DNA of 64,000 bases from an uncultured Pontibacter sp. Its GTDB lineage: Bacteria; Bacteroidota; Bacteroidia; Cytophagales; Hymenobacteraceae. Below the pieces are notes generated by a model. It did not search any database. It saw nothing but the letters and a program-made list of their open reading frames with translations, and was not told the DNA's origin. The stretch covers positions 558,001-622,000 of the forward strand of contig CANMMP010000001.1 of NCBI GenBank assembly GCA_947499125.1, written 5' to 3'. The position numbers and the translations under genes were made by a program. This document shows, piece by piece, positions 36,890-45,499 of the stretch. Each line of letters starts with the position of its first letter. Positions within the stretch are counted from its first letter, which is position 1.

Positions 36890-37786
36890 TGCTGGCGCGA
36901 GTCTCCAGACTCGTGACTTAGGGTGATGTTGAGTCTCCTGACTCAACTAGCCCGGAGGGACAGGATTGGGAGTAGCCTAGCTATAGTATAAACCCACCCC
37001 TGCCCCTCCTGAGAGGGGAATTTCTGTATTTGTTATAGATGGGTTTGTTGCTTTATAGTTAACGTGGTCCAACCACCCCTAACCCCTCTCCCGAATCAAG
37101 TCCGGGATCTGCGACTTGTCTAAGGCGGGGAATTCTGTACACTGCTATAGTTGGTTTTATAGTTTTGTAGTTACTATCTACACCCCTATAGTCCCCTCAA
37201 GGGGACAGTTCCGTTATAGCTAAAGTCAGCTTTCTAGTTTTATAGTTTAAGATATTGAGTGGACAGGTCGTGACCTGTCCCTATGGAACTATAGCCACGA
37301 GAAATGTCGAAGCTTAAAGTATAAATGATGATTAAACTATAGCTATCGAAACTTTCCAGTCTTTGGGTTGAGTGCCTCGAGAGTTTCCGGTGCCGAAGGC
37401 ATTGCGACATTAGGAGCAAAGGAAGCGAAAGCAGCGCGATGCCCGAAGACGAGGCCTCGCGGCCGTGAGCGAGCCAAACCAACTATAAAACATTAGGTAA
37501 ATAGAGCTCCCAGGATAAGTTGAAACTATGAAAGTAGCCTGGTTCAAGAAAGTATAGACTTCAACTATAATCCTAAATAGATTACTCACAGCTACGCTGG
37601 CTCTCTTCGACTCCCGTCTCAAGAGTATTCGAAATGACAAATAAAAATGTAGCTAGGCTCCTTCCCCTGTTTTTAGGGGAAGGTTGGGAAGGGGTAAATT
37701 CACCAACTATAAGACACATCAGATCCCTCACAGCTACGCTGGCTCTTTTAGACGCTCGTTTCAAGAATACTCTGAAACAACGATAG
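36890..37786. repeat. Composite intergenic repeat locus D (modules in forward order)
   Basis: Fills the 1.1 kb gap between the radical SAM gene and pyrG; no gene is credible here. The order copies locus A: M1 GAGTC/GACTC hairpins (36899-36950), a short CCCCTCctgaGAGGGG hairpin near 37007, M2 (37068-37135, CCCGAAtcaagTCCGGG) and M3 (37181-37213). The M4 palindrome has one central change (GGACAGGTCGTGACCTGTCC, 37261-37280). M5 (37350-37470), M6 (37480-37575) and M7 ending CGAAATGACA (about 37638) follow. A CCTTCCCC...GGGGAAGG hairpin (37660-37698) and two CAGCTACGCTGGCTC segments (37588 and 37729) complete the locus. The small frames inside are by-products of the repeat. Confidence 0.85.
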
Positions 37787-37872
37787 TTTATTTAAAGCTA
37801 CATTTCCCTTGATCTCTCAATCAAAATTAACAACAATCCCAGCAGTTTACCGGATAATCAAATAAATCCAGT

Positions 37873-37880
37873 AACTTTGC
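37873..37880 (+). promoter_or_regulatory. Candidate -7 element TAACTTTG before pyrG
   Basis: A full TAnnTTTG match 25 bases before the pyrG ATG, with TTTAC about 20 bases further upstream as a possible weak -33. Confidence 0.55.
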
Positions 37881-37904
37881 AGCCCATACAGTTAAACCTA
37901 ACTT

Positions 37905-39518
37905 ATGGCTACTAAATATATCTTCGTTACCGGTGGCGTAACATCCTCGCTCGGTAAAGGCATCATTTCCGCTTCACTCGCTAAGTTGCTGCAGGCAAGA
38001 GGATTCTCTGTAACTATTCAGAAATTCGACCCCTACATTAACATAGATCCGGGTACCCTAAACCCTTATGAACACGGCGAATGCTATGTAACCGAAGACG
38101 GTGCTGAGACCGACCTGGACCTGGGCCATTACGAAAGATTTCTGAACGTACCTACTTCGCAGGCGAACAACGTAACAACCGGCCGCATCTACTATAACGT
38201 GATCATGCAGGAGCGTGAAGGCGCTTACCTGGGCAAAACCGTACAGGTTATTCCGCATATTACTGATGAGATAAAGCGCCGTATGATGCTGCTTGGCGAA
38301 ACAGGCGAATATGATATTGTAATTACTGAAATAGGTGGTTGCGTTGGCGATATCGAGTCGTTACCGTTTGTTGAGGCCGTGCGCCAGTTGCGCTGGGAGC
38401 TTGGTGTAAACGAGACCTGCGTAATTCACCTGACCCTAGTACCTTACCTGAAAGCAGCCGGAGAACTTAAAACGAAGCCTACGCAACACTCTGTACGCGA
38501 CCTGTCTGAGGCAGGTGTGCAGCCGGATATATTGGTTTGCCGCTCAGAATACTCGATTCCGATGGACCTGCGCAAGAAAATAGCGCTGTTCTGTAACGTA
38601 AAGCAAAACTCGGTTATTGAGTCGTTGGATGCGGAAACCATTTACGATGTGCCTTTACTGATGCGCAAAGAGAAGCTGGACGAGCGCGTGATCAGCAAGC
38701 TAAAATTACCTCACAGAGCTGAACCGGAACTGGAAAGCTGGAAAGAATTTTTGGGTCGCCTTAAAAACCCGACGGCCGAAGTAAATATTGGCCTGGTTGG
38801 CAAGTATGTAGAGCTGCCGGATGCGTATAAATCTATAGTTGAGGCCTTTATACATGCTGGCGCTGCCAATGAGTGTAAAGTAAACCTGAAGTGGTTTCAG
38901 TCGGAGAATATAAACGAGGAAAACGTTGCCTCTGTGTTACAAGGACTTGATGGCATACTGGTAGCACCTGGTTTTGGTGAGCGCGGTTTTAAAGGCAAGC
39001 TGGAGTCGATCCGTTTTGCCCGCGAGAGCAAGATACCTTTCTTCGGGATTTGCCTGGGAATGCAGTGTGCTGCTGTTGAGTTTGCCCGCAACGTGCTGGG
39101 CCTGGAAGGTGCAGCCTCTACCGAGATGGACCCGGAAACTCCACATCCGATCATCGACCTGATGGAAGGACAGAAACAAATTACACAAAAAGGCGGCACC
39201 ATGCGTTTGGGCGCTTATGCCTGCGAACTAAAAAAAGGATCTAAAGCTTATTCTATTTACGGCAAGTCTAAGATATCAGAGCGCCACCGCCACCGTTACG
39301 AATTTAATAATCAGTATCTTCAGGCTTTTGAAGAGAATGGCATGATGGCAACGGGTAAAAACCCGGAGACCGGCCTGGTGGAAATAATAGAACTGCAGAA
39401 CCACCCGTGGTTTGTTGCAGCGCAATATCACCCTGAATTAAAGAGCACAGTGCTTAATCCGCATCCGTTATTTACTAAATTTGTAAAAGCGGCCATGAAT
39501 TATACAAAATCTAAATAA
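37905..39518 (+). CDS. pyrG: CTP synthase
   Basis: Makes CTP from UTP, ATP and glutamine. The N-terminal synthetase domain starts [20 protein letters not shown] with the nucleotide-binding loop and contains [20 protein letters not shown] and [14 protein letters not shown]. The C-terminal class I glutamine amidotransferase domain has the nucleophile Cys in [11 protein letters not shown], and the His and Glu of the triad in QYHPE. The length of 537 is standard. It is followed after 27 bases by yidC, so the two are probably co-transcribed from the promoter at about 37873. Confidence 0.98.
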   Translation: MATKYIFVTGGVTSSLGKGIISASLAKLLQARGFSVTIQKFDPYINIDPGTLNPYEHGECYVTEDGAETDLDLGHYERFLNVPTSQANNVTTGRIYYNVIMQEREGAYLGKTVQVIPHITDEIKRRMMLLGETGEYDIVITEIGGCVGDIESLPFVEAVRQLRWELGVNETCVIHLTLVPYLKAAGELKTKPTQHSVRDLSEAGVQPDILVCRSEYSIPMDLRKKIALFCNVKQNSVIESLDAETIYDVPLLMRKEKLDERVISKLKLPHRAEPELESWKEFLGRLKNPTAEVNIGLVGKYVELPDAYKSIVEAFIHAGAANECKVNLKWFQSENINEENVASVLQGLDGILVAPGFGERGFKGKLESIRFARESKIPFFGICLGMQCAAVEFARNVLGLEGAASTEMDPETPHPIIDLMEGQKQITQKGGTMRLGAYACELKKGSKAYSIYGKSKISERHRHRYEFNNQYLQAFEENGMMATGKNPETGLVEIIELQNHPWFVAAQYHPELKSTVLNPHPLFTKFVKAAMNYTKSK

Positions 39519-39545
39519 CACCTTTAACTATTACACTTTTATTAA

Positions 39546-41384
39546 ATGGATAGAAATCAAGCCATTGGCTTCGGACTGATTGCCCTGCTGCTCTTAGCGT
39601 ATTCGTTCTTTTTTTCGGGGACGGAAGAGCAGGCAACAACGCCACAGGCAACAGAGCAGGTAGCCAATGTAGAACAAGCCCCACAGGCAGCTGACGTTGA
39701 AGATGATTCGGTAGCACAAGCTCAGAGAGCAGCCACGTTGGGCTCATTTGCCACTGCAGCCACTGGCCAGGAGCAAACTATTACCCTCGAGAACCAGAAC
39801 ATCCGCGTTACTTTTAACACAAAAGGCGGCCAGGTAGAGGAAGTATTACTAAAGAACTATAAAACCTACCAGGAAGAGCCGCTTATACTTTTCGATAAAG
39901 GAAGCAGCAACACCGATATAGCCTTTACTACCAACGACGGTAAAACTATAAAACTGTCTGACTTATACTTCACTCCTTCTGAAATAACAAAAGGAACGGA
40001 TAAAGATGTAAGCACGCAGGTTATTACGTTTCGTGCAAATGTTGGCAACAACCAGCACATCGACCAGATCTATACATTGTATGATGAGACGTTCCAGGTT
40101 GGTTATAAGCTTGATTTTAAAGGCCTGCAGGGCAAGGTAAGTGGTAAAAACCTGACCTTTACCTGGACAGACCGCATTAAGCAGCTGGAGCGCGACATTC
40201 AGCAGAACCGCGCTAAAACAACCGTAAACTTTGCTACCGTAGAGGATGGTTACGACTACGTGTCGATCTCGGAAGACAAAGAAGAAATGATTGTGGAGGA
40301 GCCTGTAAAATGGATAGCCAACAAGCAGAACTTCTTTACAGCCGGTATTATTGCAGAAGGTAATTTTGCCAGTGCTATACTTCAAACCGAAACGAACCCA
40401 GCCGACACAACTATAGTTAAAACATTGTCGTCGCAGGCGCTTATACCTACGCAGGATGCCCTGAACGGCAATGCGGAGTTTATGTATTACTTCGGCCCGA
40501 ACGACTATAAGATACTGAAGCACATCGGCGATGATTTTGAGAAGAACCTTGACCTTGGCTGGGGTATCTTTGCCTGGGTAAACAAGTGGCTTATCATCCC
40601 GGCATTCGACTTCCTGGAGAATTATATCGGCAACTATGGTATCATCATTATCCTGCTGGTACTATACATTAAAACGCTGTTGCTGCCGCTAACTTATAAG
40701 TCGTTCTACTCGATGGCAAAAATGAAGGTGTTGAAGCCGGAAATTGATGCTATTAAAGAGCGTAACGACGGCGACATGCAGAAAACGCAGATGGAGACCA
40801 TGAAGCTCTACAACGAGATGGGCGTGAACCCGCTGAGCGGTTGTATACCTATGTTGTTGCAGATCCCGATCCTGTTTGCGATGTTCAACTTCTTCCCGAA
40901 CTCGATCGAGCTGCGCCAGGAGCCATTCCTGTGGGCTAACGACCTTTCTACGTACGATGTATTTGCACGTCTGCCATTCACGATTCCGTTCTATGGCGAC
41001 CACGTAAGTATGTTTACTTTATTGATGACGGCTTCAACTATACTTTATACCTGGTCTAACAACCAGATGAATGCCCAAATGCAGGGTGCCATGAAGTTCT
41101 ATAGTTACCTGATGCCTCTTATCTTTATGTTCGTGCTTAACTCGTTCCCGGCAGGCCTTAGCTTCTACTACTTTGTATCGAACATGGTAACGTTTGGCCA
41201 GCAGGCTGTTATCCGTAAGTTTGTGGATGAAGGCAAAGTGCGTGCTAAACTGGAAGACAACAAAGAAAAGCGCAAAGACAAGAAAAAGACAAGCGGCCCA
41301 TCGTTTACAGAACGTATGCAGGAAGCAATGCGTGCAGCCTCCGAAAAAGAGCAGCAGAAGCGTACCCGCAACACTAAAAAGTAA
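39546..41384 (+). CDS. yidC: Membrane protein insertase
   Basis: Inserts and folds inner-membrane proteins, alone or with SecYEG. The 612-residue protein has the Gram-negative layout: N-terminal helix (QAIGFGLIALLLLAYSFFF), a long periplasmic domain (about 65-345), then five membrane helices from about 350. The C-terminal core includes YNEMGVNPLSGCIPMLLQIPILFAMFNF, the PSGC-like segment of the family, and NSFPAGLSFYYFVSNMVTFGQ. The C-terminal tail is Lys/Arg-rich, suited to ribosome contact. It is downstream of pyrG in the same operon and ends at a strong terminator. Confidence 0.97.
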   Translation: MDRNQAIGFGLIALLLLAYSFFFSGTEEQATTPQATEQVANVEQAPQAADVEDDSVAQAQRAATLGSFATAATGQEQTITLENQNIRVTFNTKGGQVEEVLLKNYKTYQEEPLILFDKGSSNTDIAFTTNDGKTIKLSDLYFTPSEITKGTDKDVSTQVITFRANVGNNQHIDQIYTLYDETFQVGYKLDFKGLQGKVSGKNLTFTWTDRIKQLERDIQQNRAKTTVNFATVEDGYDYVSISEDKEEMIVEEPVKWIANKQNFFTAGIIAEGNFASAILQTETNPADTTIVKTLSSQALIPTQDALNGNAEFMYYFGPNDYKILKHIGDDFEKNLDLGWGIFAWVNKWLIIPAFDFLENYIGNYGIIIILLVLYIKTLLLPLTYKSFYSMAKMKVLKPEIDAIKERNDGDMQKTQMETMKLYNEMGVNPLSGCIPMLLQIPILFAMFNFFPNSIELRQEPFLWANDLSTYDVFARLPFTIPFYGDHVSMFTLLMTASTILYTWSNNQMNAQMQGAMKFYSYLMPLIFMFVLNSFPAGLSFYYFVSNMVTFGQQAVIRKFVDEGKVRAKLEDNKEKRKDKKKTSGPSFTERMQEAMRAASEKEQQKRTRNTKK

Positions 41385-41410
41385 GCTGCTTATAGTTTAA
41401 AAATAAACAG

Positions 41411-41444
41411 AAAGCCTGCCTGGTACACCCGGGCAGGCTTTTTT
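41411..41444 (+). terminator. Intrinsic terminator of pyrG-yidC
   Basis: AAAGCCTGCC / GGCAGGCTTTTTT with a short loop. Confidence 0.9.
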
Positions 41445-41452
41445 GTTGGCTA

Positions 41453-41460
41453 TACTTTTG
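41453..41460 (+). promoter_or_regulatory. Candidate -7 element TACTTTTG
   Basis: A TAnnTTTG match directly after the yidC terminator. A start near 41467 would leave a 29-base leader to the ATG at 41496. Confidence 0.5.
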
Positions 41461-41495
41461 TTGCCTGCGTATGTATGCCTATAAACCCAAAAACC

Positions 41496-42080
41496 ATGTA
41501 TAAACTACTAAAACACCCGCTCCTGTTGCTTATAAGTATAGTTGCATTTGCCTGTAACTCCGGCTCCGACGAAGATAAGACCATAGCCAGCACCCACCCC
41601 AAACTGGAAAAGCAACTCGACCGCGACTCAGTGAATATGCCTGTTACTTCTTCTGAAAATGCCGGCCTATATGAGCGCTACCAGATAACCATGGAAGAAT
41701 ATGAGAACAGCGGCAACTATAGTGCAGGTAATTTATACAGGGGCAAACTGTCGCAGGTAGATGAGAAGAGCCATACTGAAGCCCAAAACTTTAAAACAGC
41801 CTTGCGCGAAGGCATGGAGGAAGGTATAAACTTTGCAGGCAAGTATACAGTGGTTACTATTGGCTGCGGCACAAACTGCCAGCGCCATTTTATAGTTGAC
41901 CGGGAGACAGGTAAAATAACAGACCAGGTGCAAGGCAGTATGGGCGCCAGGTATAGCACAGGTAGCCGCGTTTTTATACTTAACCCACCCGACTCCAGCG
42001 CAAACTATAACCAATGCCAGGACTGCAGCCCGAAAGCGTATGAACTGAAAGATGGCAAATTACAGCCTCTTGAAAAGTAA
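41496..42080 (+). CDS. Lipoprotein of unknown function with a conserved GCGTNCQ core
   Basis: From the ATG at 41496 (MYKLLKHPLLLLISIVAFAC) this is a 194-residue lipoprotein with lipid-modified Cys20; the ATG at 41475 adds seven residues ahead of the signal. The mature protein has a Ser/Asp-rich linker, a helical part, then INFAGKYTVVTIGCGTNCQR, HFIVDRETGKI and a Cys pair in NQCQDCSP near the end. The four cysteines may form disulphides in the periplasm. I have seen this FAGKY...GCG.NC arrangement in proteins of unknown function but cannot name the family. It heads a run of three lipoprotein genes in the same direction. Confidence 0.75.
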   Translation: MYKLLKHPLLLLISIVAFACNSGSDEDKTIASTHPKLEKQLDRDSVNMPVTSSENAGLYERYQITMEEYENSGNYSAGNLYRGKLSQVDEKSHTEAQNFKTALREGMEEGINFAGKYTVVTIGCGTNCQRHFIVDRETGKITDQVQGSMGARYSTGSRVFILNPPDSSANYNQCQDCSPKAYELKDGKLQPLEK

Positions 42081-42137
42081 AACCCAGGTATAAAATAAGG
42101 CAGCAGCATTTACAATACAGCACTAAAGTATAACCTG

Positions 42138-42632
42138 ATGAACTACACGCTGCTTAACATACAACTCACCTTTAATAGTGTGGTATTGTTTTGCCTAACG
42201 GCCGGCCTGTTACTGTCGTGTAGCGCTTCGAGTACATCAGTGCAAACCGATGATGCCACTCCCCTTCTGTTCTTTAAAAAGTCGCGCTGTTATGGTACCT
42301 GCCCAGCTTACGAAGCCACTATTTATACTTCGGGACGGGTGCAGTTTGTTGGCAAAGCGTATGTACCTGTTACTGATACTTTATACTTTAACCTTACTGA
42401 TGCGGAACTTAAGGAGCTATCTCAAAACATCCGGGACCTGAACTATAGCGAGCTTGAGAACCTGTATAAAACAGCTTGGTCCGATATGCCATCTACACAT
42501 TTATACTTTTATGAATCGGGCAAAGAGGCAAAGCAGGTAAAACACCAGGAAGGCGGGCCCGTTAAATTAACCCGGTTTATAGATGCTACAAATGAATTGC
42601 TCCAGAAATATTATACCGATACCCACAAATAG
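42138..42632 (+). CDS. DUF6438-type lipoprotein
   Basis: A 164-residue lipoprotein: hydrophobic signal VVLFCLTAGLLLSC with lipid-modified Cys near residue 28. The mature part begins with FKKSRCYGTCPAYEATIYTSGRVQF, the hallmark of DUF6438 (a Cys pair in CYGTCP followed by a YxxxIYxxG strand), and continues with a helical stretch and a DMPSTHLYFYESGKE strand. The function is unknown. It lies 57 bases after another lipoprotein and 71 bases before a third, all forward. Confidence 0.8.
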   Translation: MNYTLLNIQLTFNSVVLFCLTAGLLLSCSASSTSVQTDDATPLLFFKKSRCYGTCPAYEATIYTSGRVQFVGKAYVPVTDTLYFNLTDAELKELSQNIRDLNYSELENLYKTAWSDMPSTHLYFYESGKEAKQVKHQEGGPVKLTRFIDATNELLQKYYTDTHK

Positions 42633-42703
42633 GTAATTTAATATTAAAAATTATTTATATCATATATATTTCTATCTTGCGGTATATATAAACCACCGCA
42701 CTC

Positions 42704-43384
42704 ATGAAGATCAAAGAAAGAATTAATTTAGTATGGATTGCAGCTATTTTATTTACCTGTGTAAGCTGCCTCGACAAAGAGGATGAAGGAAATCCTGATC
42801 CTGCTATTACCAGCACAACAACCCAGAACACTGCCAATGCTACTTTTAATACTTTAACTGTAAGCGGAAACGTGGACAACATGGGCAACGACATTACAGC
42901 TAGAGGAATTGTTTTGAACACAACAGGCAACCCAACTATAACCGACAGCAAAACAACCGAAGCGAACAACATCTTCACCACTACCCTTTCAGACCTGGAC
43001 CCAAACACGACATACTATGTTAAGGTGTATGCAACGACTTCTACTAACACTTATTACAGCGAAGAGATAGAGCTTGACACCCGTAGCCTGGCTGGCACAA
43101 CCTGGGACTTCCTATTTAAGCACACTGAAACAATAACCTGGAATGGCGATGTAACTTTTAATGCCGATGGTACCACAGCATATGATGAGCCGGCTGAACC
43201 GGGGGTTTACTACACGGAAGGCATCTGGTCTATGACAGGAAACCAGTTGACTTATATAATGGATTCCTCTAAAGAAAATCCGCAAAGTTATGTATTTACC
43301 GCCACCCTGGAGGATGAAACAATGATTGGTACTTATACTTTTGGAGAAAATGACAACAGACCTTTTACTGCCACAGAAAGGTAA
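42704..43384 (+). CDS. Lipoprotein with a fibronectin III-like domain
   Basis: A 226-residue lipoprotein: signal ERINLVWIAAILFTCVSC with Cys22 as the likely lipidation site, then DKEDEG, the acidic +2 region typical of Bacteroidota surface lipoproteins. Residues about 33-130 look like a fibronectin III-type fold (TLTVSGNVDNMGND, GIVLNTTGNP, LDPNTTYYVKVYATTSTNTYY). Residues about 132-226 form a lipocalin-like or copper-amine-type beta region with WDFLFKHTETITW and GIWSMTGNQLTYIM. No function can be named. A hairpin terminator follows. Confidence 0.75.
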   Translation: MKIKERINLVWIAAILFTCVSCLDKEDEGNPDPAITSTTTQNTANATFNTLTVSGNVDNMGNDITARGIVLNTTGNPTITDSKTTEANNIFTTTLSDLDPNTTYYVKVYATTSTNTYYSEEIELDTRSLAGTTWDFLFKHTETITWNGDVTFNADGTTAYDEPAEPGVYYTEGIWSMTGNQLTYIMDSSKENPQSYVFTATLEDETMIGTYTFGENDNRPFTATER

Positions 43385-43408
43385 AAACATCTATAACAGT
43401 ACCACTGG

Positions 43409-43450
43409 CAGCACAACATCATTCATCTGGTGTTGTGCTGTTTGTTTTTA
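43409..43450 (+). terminator. Intrinsic terminator
   Basis: CAGCACAACA / TGTTGTGCTG with a 12-base loop followed by TTTGTTTTT. Confidence 0.82.
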
Positions 43451-43586
43451 CCCTTGCTATAGTTACACCTATTCTTACCTGATTTTCGGATATTATTTAT
43501 ATCTTGTTTAACCTATATAAAAACATCAACAACTGTTTTACTACAGCTATAGTGTCAATAACCGTATGTTCACGCTTTCGAGAAAG

Positions 43587-44329
43587 TTGTGTGTGATAAA
43601 AAAAACAAATGAAAAAGACTAAAGTGTTCATAACCATTTTTATAGCTCTATTATTGATAGTGTCTATATTCTTATTTCTAAACAGAGACAAATTTGCTTA
43701 CGTTGGTTCTGTTGACTATGTAGAAGTGGACTGCAATAGAAAAAGTCAAATACTCAGTGAAGTCTATACAAGTGACCAAAAAATTAGACGAGAGAATAAT
43801 CTAATTAAGTACGCAAAAGAAGACCACAGAAATCAAGAATTAGTTATAAGTATAATTGAAAAATGCGGAATGCCGACTTTGAATGAAGTAACGCAGGAAC
43901 AAATGAATGCAATCTGGATAGGATTGCAACATAATACTGATAATAAATATAGAATAAAATATTTCCCTCTTATTGAAAAAGCTGTAAAAAACGGTGATTT
44001 GAGTAAAGAGCAATATGCCCTAATGAAAGATAGAATGTTAATGGATGAGGGTAAACCTCAAATATTTGGAACTCAAATTAAGAACGGTAAATTGTATAAC
44101 TTGGAGTCTCCAGAAACTGTTAACAAAAGAAGACAAGAGATGGGATTAGAACCAATAGAAGACTATCTAAAAAGATTCGACATCTCCTTCTACGCTAATT
44201 AAAATACCACACACAACAAAAGAATAAAGCAAGCTCCCAGCAGCTCTTCAGCCATTGACAATGCCATTGTCTACCTTTACGTGGGCACAGCAAAGGCCGG
44301 TGAAGGTCGCCTGCTTTATTCAACGGACG
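43587..44329 (+). mobile_element. Candidate integron-type gene cassette (DUF6624 gene plus attC-like site)
   Basis: The segment starts at TTGTGTGTG, within GTTGTGTGTGAT (43586-43597). It ends at the G of GTTATAT (44329). The 5' end is complementary to CACACACAAC at 44208-44217, just after the gene's stop. That is what the R' and R'' halves of one cassette's attC should show when the circle closes at G^TT. It carries a single gene in the cassette direction and no promoter. No integrase or attI was found in the window. Confidence 0.45.
43609..44202 (+). CDS. DUF6624-like protein with N-terminal membrane anchor
   Basis: A 197-residue protein with an N-terminal hydrophobic segment (VFITIFIALLLIVSIFLFL, residues 6-24) and an exported or membrane-bound remainder. 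The body has features I associate with DUF6624: paired DQKIRRENN-type start, NQELVISIIEKCGMPTLNEV, AIWIGLQHN, ALMKDRMLMDEGKPQIFGTQ and a final VNKRRQEMGLEPIEDYLKRF. The function is unknown. The gene is AT-rich and uses AGA for most arginines, unlike the flanking CGC/CGT-using genes, and lies in a candidate integron cassette. This suggests recent acquisition. Confidence 0.78.
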   Translation: MKKTKVFITIFIALLLIVSIFLFLNRDKFAYVGSVDYVEVDCNRKSQILSEVYTSDQKIRRENNLIKYAKEDHRNQELVISIIEKCGMPTLNEVTQEQMNAIWIGLQHNTDNKYRIKYFPLIEKAVKNGDLSKEQYALMKDRMLMDEGKPQIFGTQIKNGKLYNLESPETVNKRRQEMGLEPIEDYLKRFDISFYAN

Positions 44330-44335
44330 TTATAT
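44211..44335 (+). other. Candidate attC recombination site
   Basis: R''-like ACACAAC (44211-44217) and R'-like GTTATAT (44329-44335) bracket a 125-base segment containing the inner arms GAATAAAGCA (44222-44231) and TGCTTTATTC (44312-44321), which pair perfectly. It also contains a central GACAATgccATTGTC hairpin. On the bottom strand the outer arms pair with only G-T wobbles, while on the top strand they meet A-C mismatches; attC sites are recombined as folded bottom strands. The site begins eight bases after the stop codon, as in known cassettes. The match to the RYYYAAC/GTTRRRY consensus is imperfect at one base on each side. Confidence 0.45.
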
Positions 44336-44368
44336 CCAACATAAACATCACAAGAAGTTTGATTGCTT

Positions 44369-44794
44369 ATGAAAATAGACGATTTTAAAAAAGAATTAAA
44401 GAGTTGGAAACTGACCAGATACAAAGTGATCAATTTCGCTGTTGGTATTACGGCTCTGCTCATTTATGAATTTATAGGCCGACCAATATACCGACCATAT
44501 GTATACTCTAATGATATAAATGACTTTCATTTTGCGGATACATTAGGTAATACTTTTGGTACATTGACAACCATATTTTTTTTAATTGCTATTTTATCAA
44601 ATGACAGTATAAAAGGTAATTACTTAATCAAACTTGGAACATTTAGTGTTGTGCTATTCGAGCTTGTACATCCTTTATTAGGCAAACCAATAGACATTTG
44701 GGATATTATTGCTACTGTTATCACAGGTTTTATCAGCTACTTAATTTATAACTCTATATTTAGAGAAGGAGAGCTTAAAACGGATAATAATTAA
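44369..44794 (+). CDS. Small multi-pass membrane protein of unknown function
   Basis: From the ATG at 44369, 141 residues; a TTG at 44363 would add two. There are about four hydrophobic segments (near 20-38, 60-78, 84-98 and 105-125), including DTLGNTFGTLTTIFFLIA, LIKLGTFSVVLFELVHPL and IIATVITGFISYLIYNSIF. The D(T/I)xxN/T..G helices recall VanZ-like or similar small membrane proteins, but I do not recognise the family with confidence. It is AT-rich like the preceding DUF6624 gene and begins 33 bases after the attC-like site, so it could be a second cassette; no matching attC was found after its stop. Confidence 0.65.
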   Translation: MKIDDFKKELKSWKLTRYKVINFAVGITALLIYEFIGRPIYRPYVYSNDINDFHFADTLGNTFGTLTTIFFLIAILSNDSIKGNYLIKLGTFSVVLFELVHPLLGKPIDIWDIIATVITGFISYLIYNSIFREGELKTDNN

Positions 44795-44997
44795 CTGTTA
44801 TAAGGCATACTAAAACTTAAATATCAGAATAACAGCACCTTACTATAGATTTGAATTATTGAGCATTTCGATATTTGACTAGTTTAGCTATAAATAGTTT
44901 CTTTACTATACCAGACAATTATTCAAATCAAAAGTGTTACGCTACCGTCTATAGCGGAACCAGTCACCCAACTATAAATAAAAAAATACATAATACC

Positions 44998-45339
44998 ATG
45001 TCAGACGAAATGAAACCATGCCCGAAATGCAATTCGCCTTATGGCTATGCAATGGGCGAAGACCTATATGCTTGCCCGGAGTGCGGAAATGAGTGGAACC
45101 CAAATGAAGCAGCAGAAGATACCGGCCTGAAAGTTATTGATGCGAACGGAAATATACTTCAGGATGGAGATTCGGTGGTTGTAATAAAAGACCTCCCGGT
45201 AAAAGGTGCCCCTAAACCTGTAAAGGCCGGCACAAAAGTAAAGAACATCCGCTTAACAGACGGCGATCATAACATCGACTGCAAAATTGATGGCTTCGGC
45301 TCTATGGGACTGAAATCAGAATTTGTGCGGAAGGCTTAA
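44998..45339 (+). CDS. yjdM: YjdM (PhnA-like) zinc-ribbon protein
   Basis: A 113-residue cytosolic protein starting at the ATG at 44998. A TTG 41 codons upstream extends the frame but has no family support. The N-terminus carries a zinc ribbon (Cys8, Cys11, Cys26 and Cys29 in [20 protein letters not shown] and ECG). The C-terminal part has the YjdM core [38 protein letters not shown] and the [21 protein letters not shown] ending. The family was once called PhnA but is not needed for phosphonate use; its role is unsettled. It sits at the edge of the AT-rich accessory stretch, but its own composition is ordinary. Confidence 0.92.
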   Translation: MSDEMKPCPKCNSPYGYAMGEDLYACPECGNEWNPNEAAEDTGLKVIDANGNILQDGDSVVVIKDLPVKGAPKPVKAGTKVKNIRLTDGDHNIDCKIDGFGSMGLKSEFVRKA

Positions 45340-45499
45340 ACCACCACTGCCCTATTTAGGCTAGTATACTAAAAAGTTCAGCTTAATAAGAGAGTTGCAA
45401 AACTATAGTATATAAAACATAAGTATAGCGCTGAGCCTGCTATAGTGCTCGGCGCCTCTGCTTTACGGCCAAATTTAGCCCCTACACGTACTCACAGAA

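Noticed and set aside
37588-37764. Small minus-strand frames between the radical SAM gene and pyrG
   Set aside because: They fall in composite repeat locus D, share peptides with other repeat copies, and have no independent support.
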